Shown here: in pieces, positions 34,860 through 44,772 of the stretch | Layout: each line of letters begins with the position of its first letter | How positions within the stretch are numbered: position 1 is the first letter of the stretch | NCBI GenBank assembly: GCA_002423585.1 | Contig: DIWS01000004.1 | Span: forward strand, 124,001 to 188,000 | Direction of reading: 5' to 3' | Origin: Actinobacteria bacterium UBA6100 | GTDB taxonomy: Bacteria > Actinomycetota > Coriobacteriia > Anaerosomatales > Anaerosomataceae | DNA length: 64,000 bases | Program-made: the position numbers and the translations under genes | The notes under the pieces: model-generated | Database searches by the model: none | Told to the model about the DNA's origin: nothing | The model's input: only the letters and a program-made list of their open reading frames with translations

Positions 34860-36151
34860 AGTGGTTCCCCGATCAGATCGTAGCCGGCAGCATCGATGAT
34901 GCGCACATCGACGAAGGTCCCGACAGGCGCTGGGCCGTCGATCACAGTCAGGCCGTCCACGTCAGGCGCCTGTCCACAGGTGCGTCCCACGAGCTCGCCC
35001 TCGTCGTCACCCTCGACGAGCACCCGCTGCACGCTGCCGACGAGGGATGCGGCCCGCGCGAACCCGCTCACATCAGCGATATCGCGCAGGCGCTGGGCAC
35101 GTTCGGCACGGACGTCGTCCGGCAGCTGGCCGGGCAGCGTCGCGGCGACCGTCCCCTCCTCGGGGCTGAAGGCGAAGACGCCCACGAAGTCGAAGGCGGC
35201 CTCCTCCACGAAACGTTCGAGCGTGGCAGCGTCGGCCTCCGTCTCGCCGGGGAAGCCGGCCATCACCGTTGTTCGCAGCGTGACGTCGGGAAGCACGGTG
35301 CGGATGCGGCCGAGCAGGCCGATGAAGTGCTCTGCGCCTCCCGCGCGGCCCATTGCGTCGAGCACGGGCGCCGAGGCGTGCTGGAGCGGGACGTCCAGGT
35401 AGTGACAGACCTTGTCGGACGCCGCGATCGTGGCGAGCAGACGGTCGGTTACGCCGTCCGGCTGCAGGTACATCAAGCGGATGCGGAAGTCGCCCGCCAG
35501 AGCGTCGAGTCGTTCGACGAGCGTGGCGAGGTCGGCCTGTTCGGCGAGGTCATAGCCGTAGCTGGCGATGTCCTGCCCGACGAGCACCAGCTCGCGCGCA
35601 CCGGCATCGATGAGGAAGCGGGCTTCAGCGAGAACGTCGTCGACAGGCGCGGAGATGAACGCCCCGCGGATGGTCGGGATCGTGCAGTAAGCGCAGGCGC
35701 GGTCGCAACCTTCGGACACCTTGAGGTAGGCGGTGGGTGCTCCCGGCGTGCGGGTTGGCGCCCCAGCGCGAAGCGCGAACGGCACGCCCAACAGATCCTC
35801 GAGCACCTCGGGCAGGCGGCTCTCCTCGGCTACAGGCAGGTAGGCGTCGACCTCGGGCATGGCGTCGGTCAACTCGGCGCCGTAGCGAGAGGGCATGCAT
35901 CCGGCCACGACCAGCCTGCGGCCCGCGCGGGCAGGGACCCACTCCCCTGCCAGTTCGAGGGCGGTGGCGATCGACTCCTCTGTCGCCGGCTGTATGAACG
36001 CGCACGTGTTGAGCACGACCACGTCGGCGTCGGCGGGGTCGTCGACCAGCCGGTACGCGGATGCCTCGACGAGAGCAGCCATGCGGTCCGAGTCGACCTC
36101 GTTCTTCGGGCAGCCGATGGTGACGAACGCTATGGCCGGCGTGAGTCCCAA
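34856..36151 (-). CDS. rimO: Ribosomal protein S12 methylthiotransferase RimO
   Basis: 431 aa from a TTG 4 nt after the yajQ stop; no ATG is available before the conserved AFVTIGCPKNEVDSD. Three-Cys MTTase domain, radical SAM motif CDRACAYCTIP and C-terminal TRAM domain. CPKN and SEGCDR identify RimO rather than MiaB. It methylthiolates S12 Asp. Confidence 0.93.
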   Translation of the reverse strand: MGLTPAIAFVTIGCPKNEVDSDRMAALVEASAYRLVDDPADADVVVLNTCAFIQPATEESIATALELAGEWVPARAGRRLVVAGCMPSRYGAELTDAMPEVDAYLPVAEESRLPEVLEDLLGVPFALRAGAPTRTPGAPTAYLKVSEGCDRACAYCTIPTIRGAFISAPVDDVLAEARFLIDAGARELVLVGQDIASYGYDLAEQADLATLVERLDALAGDFRIRLMYLQPDGVTDRLLATIAASDKVCHYLDVPLQHASAPVLDAMGRAGGAEHFIGLLGRIRTVLPDVTLRTTVMAGFPGETEADAATLERFVEEAAFDFVGVFAFSPEEGTVAATLPGQLPDDVRAERAQRLRDIADVSGFARAASLVGSVQRVLVEGDDEGELVGRTCGQAPDVDGLTVIDGPAPVGTFVDVRIIDAAGYDLIGEPL

Positions 36152-36155
36152 GGTG

Positions 36156-36653
36156 CTACCGGTAGTTCACGAACTGGAGCGGGATGCCGTAATCGTGCTC
36201 CTTGAGGAAGCCGATGACCGCCTGGAGCTCGTCGCGGCTGCCGCTGAAGACGCGCAGCTTGTCGCCCTCGATCTGCACCTTCGCCTTGAACTTCTCGTCG
36301 CGGATCTCCTTGTTCATCTTTCGCGCGATCTCCACGTCGATACCGTTGATGATCGTGCCGGTGCTGCGCGCCGAACCGCCCGAGGCGGCCTCGATCTTGC
36401 CCCAGGAGATGGCCTTGAGGTCGATCGTGCGGCGGACGAGTTTGGACTCGAGTACGTCTTTCACCTGGCCGAGGACGAAGTCGCTCGGCGCGGCGAGCGA
36501 GATCGAGGAACCGGCGCGGTCGAACGTGATGGTGGCGCCGCTGTCCTTCAGGTCGTAACGCTGCGTGAGCTCCTTGCTCGCCTGCTGCACGGCGTTATCG
36601 ACCTCCTGCATGTCCACCTGGGACACGACGTCGAAGCTCTGGTCCTTTGCCAC
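36156..36653 (-). CDS. YajQ family nucleotide-binding protein (UPF0234)
   Basis: 165 aa from a GTG with AAGGAGG upstream. SFDVVSQVDMQEVDNAV at the N-terminus and DLKDSGATI are conserved; two ferredoxin-like ACT-type folds. Some members bind c-di-GMP (Xanthomonas XC_3703) or nucleotides; the function here is unknown. It lies 24 nt from the rodZ-like gene. Confidence 0.93.
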   Translation of the reverse strand: MAKDQSFDVVSQVDMQEVDNAVQQASKELTQRYDLKDSGATITFDRAGSSISLAAPSDFVLGQVKDVLESKLVRRTIDLKAISWGKIEAASGGSARSTGTIINGIDVEIARKMNKEIRDEKFKAKVQIEGDKLRVFSGSRDELQAVIGFLKEHDYGIPLQFVNYR

Positions 36654-36677
36654 AGTTCCTCCTTGGTGGGGGTAAGG

Positions 36678-37433
36678 CTACTCGGTGGTAGCGCTGAGTT
36701 CTATCTCGGCGATGCCACCATCGGCAGCCGGGATCGCGACGGACTTCCCATCGCGTGTGAGGATGATCGCCTCCGGTTTGCCAGCGCGAACGGTGGCGGC
36801 GTCGGTGACCGTCCACATCTTCGACTCGCCACCCGGGAGTGTCCCCTCGTAGGCGATCAGCCCGTCGACACGGACCTGGATCCACGACGACTGACCCGGG
36901 ATGACCTCGAGCTTGAGGATGAAGGCACCGGCCGCCGACTCGCCGGACGCTTCGGCGCCTTGGTCGTCCTGCGTGCTGCCGACGGCGGTCGAATCGACCG
37001 TGCGCGTCGTCTCAGGCGCGATGGGGGGCGGCGTCTCGTCACGTCCGAGCAGGGCCGAAGCACCCCATACCACGAGCGCCATCAGCGGGATCGCGACGGC
37101 GGCCGCGATCCAGGCCTGCCTCGGGATCGCGTGCACATCGAGCCGGTGTGGCACGACCGTGCGCTCGGGGATATTCCGCAGTGGCGCCGCATGTTCTGTC
37201 CGAGCCCCGAGGTCATGCGCGAACTCCTCAAGCAGCGGTCCCGGGTCTGCGCCGAGATACTGCGCGTAGTTCTGGATATAGCCGCGGACATAGACCGTGG
37301 CGGGAAGCTCGTCGAACCGGTTGTTCTCGAGCGCCGTGAGCATCCGGCCCATGATCTTGGTGGCCGACTCCACGTCCGAGAGCGTCTTGCCACGCTCGCG
37401 CCTGAGAGCCGCCAAACGATCGCCTACCGGCAT
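36678..37433 (-). CDS. RodZ-like protein (HTH_25, TM, DUF4115)
   Basis: 251 aa. Cytoplasmic helix-turn-helix of the RodZ type (GDRLAALRRERGKTLSDVESATKI; YVRGYIQNYAQYLG), one membrane helix at about residues 127-146, a Thr/Ser/Pro linker and a C-terminal beta domain (DUF4115; WIQVRVDG). RodZ links MreB to the wall machinery; relatives without MreB exist, so division or shape control is inferred. Adjacent to ftsK. Confidence 0.88.
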   Translation of the reverse strand: MPVGDRLAALRRERGKTLSDVESATKIMGRMLTALENNRFDELPATVYVRGYIQNYAQYLGADPGPLLEEFAHDLGARTEHAAPLRNIPERTVVPHRLDVHAIPRQAWIAAAVAIPLMALVVWGASALLGRDETPPPIAPETTRTVDSTAVGSTQDDQGAEASGESAAGAFILKLEVIPGQSSWIQVRVDGLIAYEGTLPGGESKMWTVTDAATVRAGKPEAIILTRDGKSVAIPAADGGIAEIELSATTE

Positions 37434-37463
37434 CGTGCCACCTCCGTGTCCGGAGCGCAGGGA

Positions 37464-39725
37464 CTACTGTTCATCGCGTTCCTCCCGCTCGAAGTGCTTG
37501 AGCGCCTCGAGGTCTTCCACATCCACAAGCACCTCGCGGGGACGGCTGCCGTCGGGCTGACCAACGACACCCTTCATCTCGAGCATGTCCATGATGCGGC
37601 CGGCCCGCGCGTAGCCCACCTTGAGGCGGCGCTGGAGGAGCGACGTGGAACCCATGCCGCTCGTGACCACGATATCGGCTGCCTCCCAGATGAGCGGGTC
37701 GTCATCATCGGAGTTCTCGATGCTGCCGCTTCCCGGCGTCATCTTGAGGTGGAGGATCTCCTCGTGATAGTCGGGCTCGGCCTGCGACTTCACATGTTCC
37801 ACGACGCGCATGATCTCCTCCTCGGAGACGTACGCGCCCTGGATACGGTTGGGCTTGGACAACGCGGGCGTGGAGAAGAGCATGTCGCCCAGGCCGACGA
37901 GCTTCTCGGCACCGGATGTGTCGAGGATGACCCGGCTGTCGATGCCGGATGAGACCGCGAACGCGATGCGGTTGGTGATGTTGGTCTTGATGAGGCCGGT
38001 GATGATGTCGGTCGACGGGCGCTGCGTGGCCACGATGAGGTGGATGCCGGCGGCGCGCGCGAGCTGCGCGATGCGCACGATCGACTCCTCCACTTCCTTG
38101 GCCGCCACCATCATGAGGTCGGCGAGCTCGTCGATGATGATGACCAGGTACGGCATCTCCTCAAAACCCTCCGGCGCCTTGCCGTCGCGCACCGCCGTGT
38201 TGTACTGGGCGATGTTGCGGGCGCCGGTCTTCTGCAGGCGCTTGAGGCGCGACTCCATCTCCCCCACCGCCCAGTGAAGCGCCGAGGCGGCTTCCTTGGG
38301 CTCGGTCACCACCGGGACGTAGAGGTGCGGCACACCGTTGTAGAGGCTCAGTTCGATGCGCTTGGGGTCGATGAGGATCAAGCGGACCTCGGCGGGCGTC
38401 GAACGCATGAGGATCGACATGATGAGCGCATTGATGCAGACCGATTTGCCCGTGCCGGTGGACCCGGCGATGAGCAGGTGTGGCATCGAGGCGAGATCGG
38501 CCGCGATCTGCTGGCCCGCGACGTCCTTGCCGATGCCCAGCATCAGGGGGCGCGGATCGGCGATGAGGCCGCTGTGCAGAACGTCGCCCAGCGTCACGGT
38601 GGCACGACCGGCGTTCGGCACCTCGATGCCGACGTAGCTCTTGCCGGGGATCGGCGCAAGGATGCGGATGGTAGGGGCCGCCAGTGCGAGCGCGAGGTCG
38701 TCGGAGAGTGCGGTGACGCGGTTGACCTTGACGCCCTTGGCGATCTCGACCTCGAACATGGTCACGGTCGGGCCGGCGATCCAGCTCACGACACGCGCCA
38801 TGATGTCGAAGGTGGCGAACGTCTGCTCGATGAGGCCCGCCGTGTGGCGAAGCTCCTTCTCGGAGGCCTTGTGGGAGGCGGCGCTCTCGGGTGTGCGTGC
38901 GAGCATGCCCAGGGCCGGGAGCTCGAAGCCTTCGAGGGCGCGGGGAGCCACCGACGCATGGGCCGGCATCGTAGGCTTCGAGACCTCGGGATCAAGGCTC
39001 TTCTGGCCCTTCTTGAGGCGCGACGGCAGCGCCGGCGCCGACTCGCGTTCGAACGCATCAGTGCCGTTGAAGTCCTCGAGCGGCACGGTCTTGGCAGCCC
39101 GGCGGCGTGACGCCGGCTCGGGTGAGGTGAACTCCTCGGGCACAGAACGGCCGAAACGCGCACGGACGGCCACGAGCACCTCGGTGATCGACAGCCCGGC
39201 GATGACGAGCCCCACCAGGACGAGCGCGCCTGCCACTACGTAGCCGATGGCATGCCCGAAGAGCGTGCGCAGCAGCCAGGCGAGCCCGCCGCCGATGTAG
39301 CCGCCGGTGGCGATGAGCGTGGTCGGATCCCATTGCACGAGAGGGTCGTTGCCGATGGCGAGGATGCCGAGGAAGGCGACGAGTACCAGGCCGAGTCCCA
39401 TCCCCACGCGGACCTCGTCCACGCGCAGACCCGTGAGGAAGAACGTGACCGCCCACAGCAGGATGATCACCGGGATGGCGTACGCACCGAGGCCGAACCC
39501 GACCTGCAGGATCGCCTTGACGGCCTCTGGGATGACTCCGGCGGTCTGGGTGAAGACGGTGATGGCGAGCGCGACGGCGAGCGCGCCGAGGCCGATGCCC
39601 ACGATCTCGTGGCGGCTGTCATCGTCGAGCACGCGTGCAGGCGGAGGCGTGTTGCGCCGCGCCGCAGGCTTCGTGGACTGCGAGCGGTTCGTCTTCTTGG
39701 GTGGGGCTGTGCGGCCGGTGGCCAT
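37464..39725 (-). CDS. ftsK: DNA translocase FtsK/SpoIIIE
   Basis: 753 aa. N-terminal membrane helices (about residues 45-200), a short linker, motor domain with Walker A GSTGTGKSVC and Walker B LVIIIDELADL, and a C-terminal winged-helix gamma domain (TSLLQRRLKVGYARAGRIMDMLE) that reads KOPS/SRS motifs. It pumps chromosome ends through the closing septum. Confidence 0.97.
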   Translation of the reverse strand: MATGRTAPPKKTNRSQSTKPAARRNTPPPARVLDDDSRHEIVGIGLGALAVALAITVFTQTAGVIPEAVKAILQVGFGLGAYAIPVIILLWAVTFFLTGLRVDEVRVGMGLGLVLVAFLGILAIGNDPLVQWDPTTLIATGGYIGGGLAWLLRTLFGHAIGYVVAGALVLVGLVIAGLSITEVLVAVRARFGRSVPEEFTSPEPASRRRAAKTVPLEDFNGTDAFERESAPALPSRLKKGQKSLDPEVSKPTMPAHASVAPRALEGFELPALGMLARTPESAASHKASEKELRHTAGLIEQTFATFDIMARVVSWIAGPTVTMFEVEIAKGVKVNRVTALSDDLALALAAPTIRILAPIPGKSYVGIEVPNAGRATVTLGDVLHSGLIADPRPLMLGIGKDVAGQQIAADLASMPHLLIAGSTGTGKSVCINALIMSILMRSTPAEVRLILIDPKRIELSLYNGVPHLYVPVVTEPKEAASALHWAVGEMESRLKRLQKTGARNIAQYNTAVRDGKAPEGFEEMPYLVIIIDELADLMMVAAKEVEESIVRIAQLARAAGIHLIVATQRPSTDIITGLIKTNITNRIAFAVSSGIDSRVILDTSGAEKLVGLGDMLFSTPALSKPNRIQGAYVSEEEIMRVVEHVKSQAEPDYHEEILHLKMTPGSGSIENSDDDDPLIWEAADIVVTSGMGSTSLLQRRLKVGYARAGRIMDMLEMKGVVGQPDGSRPREVLVDVEDLEALKHFEREERDEQ

Positions 39726-39747
39726 TCGCGAGTCTCCCTTGTGCGTC

Positions 39748-40578
39748 TTACGAGATGACGCTCATCACCAGTATGGCCGTACCTGCGATCGCAGTGTAGA
39801 TGGCGAACGCCCACAAGGAGTGTTTCCGGACGTACGGCAGGAGCAACGCGATCGCGATATACCCTACGATCGCGGTCGTGATGAGACCGGCGATCAGCGG
39901 GCCGGCCGCGGGCAGCGTCTCTCCGCCCACGATCACATCCAACAGGATCTTCTTCGCGGTGGCGGCGCCGATGATCGGGATCGAGAGCAAGAACGAGAAG
40001 CGGGCCGCCTCCTCGCGCTTGATGCCGAGCCCCACGCCCGAGGCGATGGTGATGCCCGATCGTGACAGCCCTGGCGCCACCGCGAACGCCTGCGCCACGC
40101 CAATGACGAGCGCCTGCTTGAGCGGGATCTCCTCGGCGACGGCGATGGTGACCTTCGCACGGCGCGCCAGTAGCTCCGCTCCGGCGAGCAGCACGGCCGT
40201 CGTCAGCAGGAATGCACCGGTGATCGTGACCTGCGAGGCCATCGGCAGTGTCTCGACGCCTTCCACCAGCGGTTCGAGTGCGAGTGCGATGAGCGCGCTC
40301 GGAATCGTGGCGGCGATGATGAGCCAGGCGAGCCTGCGGTCGCCGGTGCGGTCCTCCCCTTTCGAGAACAGGCCGAGGAGCAGGTTCCAGACATCGCGGC
40401 GGAAGTACGCGATGGTGGCGGCTAGTGTCGCCGCATGCAGTACAACGTCGAATCCGAGGCCGAATCGGTCCCACCCGAACAGCGCGGGCACCAGGATCAG
40501 GTGCCCGTCGCTCGAGATAGGCAGAAACTCGGTGATGCCCTGGGTGATCCCCAGGACGATGGCTTCCAGAACGCCCAC
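39748..40578 (-). CDS. uppP: Undecaprenyl-diphosphatase
   Basis: 276 aa from a GTG immediately after the RNase J stop. BacA/UppP motifs VLGITQGITEFLPISSDGHL at the N-terminus and PGLSRSGITIASG in the middle; polytopic. It recycles undecaprenyl pyrophosphate for wall synthesis and gives basal bacitracin resistance. Confidence 0.96.
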   Translation of the reverse strand: MGVLEAIVLGITQGITEFLPISSDGHLILVPALFGWDRFGLGFDVVLHAATLAATIAYFRRDVWNLLLGLFSKGEDRTGDRRLAWLIIAATIPSALIALALEPLVEGVETLPMASQVTITGAFLLTTAVLLAGAELLARRAKVTIAVAEEIPLKQALVIGVAQAFAVAPGLSRSGITIASGVGLGIKREEAARFSFLLSIPIIGAATAKKILLDVIVGGETLPAAGPLIAGLITTAIVGYIAIALLLPYVRKHSLWAFAIYTAIAGTAILVMSVIS

Positions 40579-42249
40579 CTACACCTCCATCACGACGGGG
40601 ATGATCATGGGTCGGCGCCGTGCGGTCTCCCAGATGTACTGCGACACCGCGTCATGGAGCGCCTTCTTGATGACCGCCTCGTCGGTGGCACCTTCGGCGG
40701 AGGTCTTCTTGAGGACCCTGTCGATGCGGGTGCGCACACCCTTGAGTGCTTCTGTGGTGTCGGCCCCCAGCACGAGCCCGCGGGTCACGAACTCCGGTTC
40801 ACCGACGATGGCGCCGGTGCGGCTGTCGATGGCCACCACGATGAGCGCGAAGCCATCGCTCGAGAGTGCCTGCCGATCGCGAAGGACCACCTGTCCGAGG
40901 TCGCCCACAGCCAGTCCATCCACGTAGATAACGCCCGAGTTCACGCGCTCGCCGCGATGCACGCCGTTCTCGTCGATCTCGAGGCAGTCGCCGTTGTCGA
41001 GGATGAAGACGTTGCCCTCGGGAATGCCGACGGCCTTGGCCAACTCGGCATGCGCGTGGAGGTGTCGCATCTCGCCGTGCACGGGCACGAAGTTCTCCGG
41101 TGAGACGAGGTTCAGCATGAGCTTGAGCTCTTCGGCGGAACTGTGGCCGGAGACGTGGATCTTCGCGATCCCCTTGTGGACGACGTTCGCCCCGGCGCGG
41201 TAGAGGCGGTTCATCACGCGACTGACGGCCTTTTCGTTACCCGGCACGGGGCTCGCCGAGATCACGACCGTGTCGCCCTCTTGCAGTTGGATGGTCTTGT
41301 GGTCGCCATTTGCGATGCGCGCGAGGGCCGAGAGCGGCTCACCCTGGCTTCCTGTGCACAGCACCACGACCTCGTTGGCGGGCATGTTGCCCATCGCGTA
41401 GGCATCGATGATGTCGTCATCGTCGATATGCAGGTAGCCGAGGTCGCGAGCGATCTTGGTGATGTTGATCATCGAGCGTCCCGTGACAACGACCTTGCGG
41501 CCGTTGGCCACCGCCGCGTCGCACACCTGCTGCACGCGATGGACGTGGCTGGCGAACGACGCCACGATGATGCGCTGCTCGGCAGCGGCGAAGATGCGGC
41601 GGAGCGCGACGCCGACCTCGGCCTCCGACGGCGTATGCCCGGGATGCTCGGCGCCGGTGGAGTCGCTGAGCATGAGCGTGACGCCCTGCTTGGCCGCGCG
41701 CGCGAAGCCGGCGAAGTCGGTGAAGCGGCCGTCGATGGGCGTCTGGTCGAGCTTGAAGTCGCCGGTGTGGAGCACCGTGCCCACGGGCGTGCGCACGTAT
41801 ACGGCCACGCCGTCGGGGATCGAGTGGTTCACAGCGAGGAAGTCCAGGCTGAACATGCCGAGGTTGATGTGGCTCCCGGCCTTGATCTCGCGCAGCTTCG
41901 GCTTCTTGATTCGGTGTTCCTCGAGCTTGCCGGCGATGATGCCGAGCGTCAGCTTTGTGCCGAGCACCGGCACGGGCACACCGAGGTCCTTGAGCAGATA
42001 CGGCAGCGCGCCGGTGTGGTCCTCGTGACCGTGCGTGATGACGATGCCCCGCAACTTCTCTTTGCGCTGGAGGATGTAGCTGTAGTCAGGGAGGATCAGA
42101 TCGATTCCCGGATGATCGTCATCGGGGAACATCAACCCCGCGTCGATGACGATCATGTCGTTCCCGAGTTCGAGAACGGTCATGTTCTTGCCGATGCCGT
42201 CGAGCCCGCCGAGCGGGATGACGCGAAGGCGATTCTTCTTGGATGTCAT
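40579..42249 (-). CDS. rnj: Ribonuclease J
   Basis: 556 aa from ATG 42249, the family length; the nearest ribosome-site-like sequence is about 16 nt upstream, farther than usual. Beta-lactamase fold with HGHEDHTGALPYL, VNHSIPDGVA, HTGDFKLDQTP and the beta-CASP block VVTGRSM; C-terminal domain HVSGHSS. It acts as 5'-3' exonuclease and endonuclease in RNA maturation and decay. Confidence 0.95.
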   Translation of the reverse strand: MTSKKNRLRVIPLGGLDGIGKNMTVLELGNDMIVIDAGLMFPDDDHPGIDLILPDYSYILQRKEKLRGIVITHGHEDHTGALPYLLKDLGVPVPVLGTKLTLGIIAGKLEEHRIKKPKLREIKAGSHINLGMFSLDFLAVNHSIPDGVAVYVRTPVGTVLHTGDFKLDQTPIDGRFTDFAGFARAAKQGVTLMLSDSTGAEHPGHTPSEAEVGVALRRIFAAAEQRIIVASFASHVHRVQQVCDAAVANGRKVVVTGRSMINITKIARDLGYLHIDDDDIIDAYAMGNMPANEVVVLCTGSQGEPLSALARIANGDHKTIQLQEGDTVVISASPVPGNEKAVSRVMNRLYRAGANVVHKGIAKIHVSGHSSAEELKLMLNLVSPENFVPVHGEMRHLHAHAELAKAVGIPEGNVFILDNGDCLEIDENGVHRGERVNSGVIYVDGLAVGDLGQVVLRDRQALSSDGFALIVVAIDSRTGAIVGEPEFVTRGLVLGADTTEALKGVRTRIDRVLKKTSAEGATDEAVIKKALHDAVSQYIWETARRRPMIIPVVMEV

Positions 42250-42308
42250 GGAAGGCTGTATGTGCTCCTTGTCGTGTCGGTGATGAGCGTCGTGCGCCTT
42301 CAGTGCAA

Positions 42309-42329
42309 CGCGGGCCGGTGTGGTCCGCG
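42309..42329 (-). terminator. Stem-loop between dapA and rnj
   Basis: CGCGGGCC-GGTGT-GGTCCGCG, 8-bp stem with one G-T mismatch, 7 nt beyond the dapA stop. A partial terminator or processing site is possible. Confidence 0.4.
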
Positions 42330-42335
42330 CTTCAG

Positions 42336-43229
42336 TCAGGAGATGAGCCCGATTCGGCGCAGGATCGGCGCCAGCTCGGCGGTCTGTGCATCGGTCGCCG
42401 GAATGAGCGGCAGACGGCACCCACCCACAGGGTAGCCCGCGAGTTCGAGGGCCTTCTTCACCATGATCGGGTTGGCCGTCATGAACAGCGCCTTGAAGAG
42501 CGGCATCAGTTCGAGGTGGATCTTGAGCGCGCGTGTGTGGTCGCCACCTGCCTGAGCGGTGAGCATCTCCGCAAGCTGCGGGCCCACCACGTGCGAGGCC
42601 ACCGAGATCACACCCGTGGCGCCGAGGCCCATCATCGGCAGCGTGTCCTCATCGTTGCCCGAGAGCACCTCGAAACCCAGCGGCGAACCGTCGATGATGG
42701 TCGCGATCTGCGTCAGGTTGGAGGAGGCCTCCTTCACCGCGACGATGTTCTCGAAGTCAGCCGCCAGCCGAAGCGTGGTCGCCGCCTCCAGGTTCACCAC
42801 CGAGCGTCCGGGGATGTTGTAGAGGATCACGGGGACGTCCACGGCGCTCGCGATCGCGCCGAAGTGGCGGTACAGACCCTCCTGCGGAGGCTTGTTGTAG
42901 TACGGGACCACGGCCATCACGGCATCCACACCGAGCTTGACGACCTTCTGCGCGAACTCCACGGAATCGTCCGTGCAGTTGTCGCCGGCGTTGGCGATGA
43001 TCGGCGCCGAGCCGTTGACGGCCTCGAGGACGGCTTCGAACAGGCGCAGCTTGTCGTCGTAGAAGACGGTCGGCGACTCACCGGTGGTGCCGCACACCAC
43101 GAGTGCCTCGCTGCCGGAATCGAGCAGGCGCAACGCCAGGTCCTGCGCGCGGGGCAGGTCGAGTTCACCGTCTGACGTGAATGGTGTGACCATCGCGGTG
43201 AGGAGTCTGCCGAATCTCGGCTCGGTCAT
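42336..43229 (-). CDS. dapA: 4-hydroxy-tetrahydrodipicolinate synthase
   Basis: 297 aa. TIM-barrel motifs: GTTGESPTV, the Tyr in YYNKPPQEG, ILYNIPGRSVVNL and the Schiff-base Lys in VAVKEAS. It condenses pyruvate and aspartate semialdehyde. It is the last core gene before the accessory island; dapB and lysC lie on the far side, about 12 kb away. Confidence 0.97.
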   Translation of the reverse strand: MTEPRFGRLLTAMVTPFTSDGELDLPRAQDLALRLLDSGSEALVVCGTTGESPTVFYDDKLRLFEAVLEAVNGSAPIIANAGDNCTDDSVEFAQKVVKLGVDAVMAVVPYYNKPPQEGLYRHFGAIASAVDVPVILYNIPGRSVVNLEAATTLRLAADFENIVAVKEASSNLTQIATIIDGSPLGFEVLSGNDEDTLPMMGLGATGVISVASHVVGPQLAEMLTAQAGGDHTRALKIHLELMPLFKALFMTANPIMVKKALELAGYPVGGCRLPLIPATDAQTAELAPILRRIGLIS

Positions 43230-43403
43230 GGTGGATCGCCCCTCGGGTCAAGGCGTTGTCCGGACGCCTGGATTCGTGTGATTACCGCAGTATTGTGCCA
43301 CAGAGCGGCCCGGACCGTCGTATGAAGCGGCCTTTGGTGGTGGGGGCGTTACCTGCGGAGTGGTACATATCCGTGAGAATGCACGATTCTGTGAGGGGGA
43401 ACC

Positions 43404-44045
43404 ATGCTGTGCGTGCGGTGGCGTTCCGTGTCGGTTCGGATGTTGTTGGCGCTGGCGCTGGTGGCGGGGGCGTTTGCAGCCTTCGGCTGCACGCCGGAGG
43501 CGGAGACGGACCTCGAACCCGCGGAAGGGGCCCTCGAGGAGTCGCCGACGCAGGAGGACGCCGAGCAACCGGCCCTCCCCTCCTCCTGGGTGATCACGGT
43601 GGTGGACGACGATTCGTACACCGAGGGCGAGATCACGTACTCGATCGCGCTCAACCTTACGGCGACCAACCCGAGCCAGTCGATCGATGGAACGTACAGC
43701 GGCACGGCGACCGCAAAGACGGACACGGTGGGCACGGTGCAGGGGCTGCCGCTCAACGCCTCGGCTATCGCGAACAGCTCGATGCTTGAGTTCACGCTCG
43801 TGGACGAGGCCGGCACGGCTGATGGGCTCGCGCCGCTCACGGCTGAAGACGCGGTCTACTCGGGGACCGGCAGGATCGTGATGGCGGCCTCCGGCTCGGG
43901 CACGATCGGCGCTGCCGGCGGCGGTTTCTCGAACACCTCGGGCGATCCTGTGGAGGTGCGCGTGCAGGGCTCGGCCGTCACGTTCAAGGTGACGATCAGT
44001 GGCCACACCTACACGTTCGATGGGACGCTCGAAGGTGGTTCGTGA
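43404..44045 (+). CDS. Orphan lipoprotein
   Basis: 213 aa, ATG with GAGGGGA upstream. Signal peptide with lipobox FGC (Cys about residue 29), an acidic Glu-rich linker (about residues 30-60), then a Thr/Ser/Gly-rich beta domain with no Cys. No family recognised. It is the only plus-strand gene of the island and is not flanked by attC-like sequence. Probably a surface lipoprotein of unknown role. Confidence 0.75.
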   Translation: MLCVRWRSVSVRMLLALALVAGAFAAFGCTPEAETDLEPAEGALEESPTQEDAEQPALPSSWVITVVDDDSYTEGEITYSIALNLTATNPSQSIDGTYSGTATAKTDTVGTVQGLPLNASAIANSSMLEFTLVDEAGTADGLAPLTAEDAVYSGTGRIVMAASGSGTIGAAGGGFSNTSGDPVEVRVQGSAVTFKVTISGHTYTFDGTLEGGS

Positions 44046-44216
44046 TATCGGCGCGCGTCAGGTGGTGAGGTGGGTGACGAACGTGATGGACAACCGGGAC
44101 TCCCCCCGATCCGAGATCGATCATTCCTGCGACCGGGCGACGTCGTGGCGCTCGAACGGCGTACCGATCACCGCACAGTCTATCTGAGGCTTGCGGGCAT
44201 CGGCCAGACGCCAGGT

Positions 44217-44762
44217 TCAGCGCCGCATCCCGAAACTGACATCCGCCGAAGGCACCGCCTGGATGCGCGGCCCGAAACTTGCGATCTCCGGCAGCGTCGC
44301 GTTGTGGTGTTCACGGATCCGCGCCGCCGTCGCATGCGCCTTGTCCCGGGTGGTGTGCGCATCGGAGGCGAGCATGACCGGGTAGCCGAGCGCTGCGGCA
44401 CGCCTGACCGTGGTGTCGACACAGAACTCGGTGGCGAATCCACAGATGACGAGGCTGTCGACTTCGTGCTCGGTGAGTAGGTCCGTGAGATCGGTGCGCA
44501 GGAACGCATCGGGGGTCGTCTTGCGTACGAAGAGGTCGCCCGGAGCGATCTGAAGCTCGGGGAGGAGACCCCATCCGACGGATCCGTGCGCCACTGTGGT
44601 GTCAGGACGCTCGTGCTGAACGAACACGACCGGCGCCCCTGCAGCGCGCGCACGGGACGCAAGGCCGTTTATGCGCGAGATGACCTGCGGCCTCTCGAAC
44701 GGTTCGGGTTCCTCGCCGAACAGGCCGACCTGCATGTCGACGATGATGAGTGCGGGTTTCAT
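44217..44762 (-). CDS. Isochorismatase-family cysteine hydrolase
   Basis: 181 aa. The catalytic triad of the family is visible: Asp in LIIVDMQVGLF, Lys in FVRKTTPDAF and Cys in ICGFATEFCVDTT. Members hydrolyse isochorismate, nicotinamide, N-carbamoyl compounds and others; the substrate cannot be named. It ends the small minus-strand group with a 71-aa membrane protein 10 nt upstream. Confidence 0.9.
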   Translation of the reverse strand: MKPALIIVDMQVGLFGEEPEPFERPQVISRINGLASRARAAGAPVVFVQHERPDTTVAHGSVGWGLLPELQIAPGDLFVRKTTPDAFLRTDLTDLLTEHEVDSLVICGFATEFCVDTTVRRAAALGYPVMLASDAHTTRDKAHATAARIREHHNATLPEIASFGPRIQAVPSADVSFGMRR

Positions 44763-44772
44763 ACCTCCCAGA

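Noticed and set aside
35895..37952. Long plus-strand open frame opposite rimO, yajQ, rodZ-like and ftsK genes
   Set aside because: It crosses four recognised genes on the other strand and has no motif; antisense artefact.
44046..44216. Possible short gene from GTG 44070 between the lipoprotein and the hydrolase
   Set aside because: It runs into the antisense of the hydrolase gene, has no clear ribosome site and no motif. The 171 bp hold nothing else I can support.
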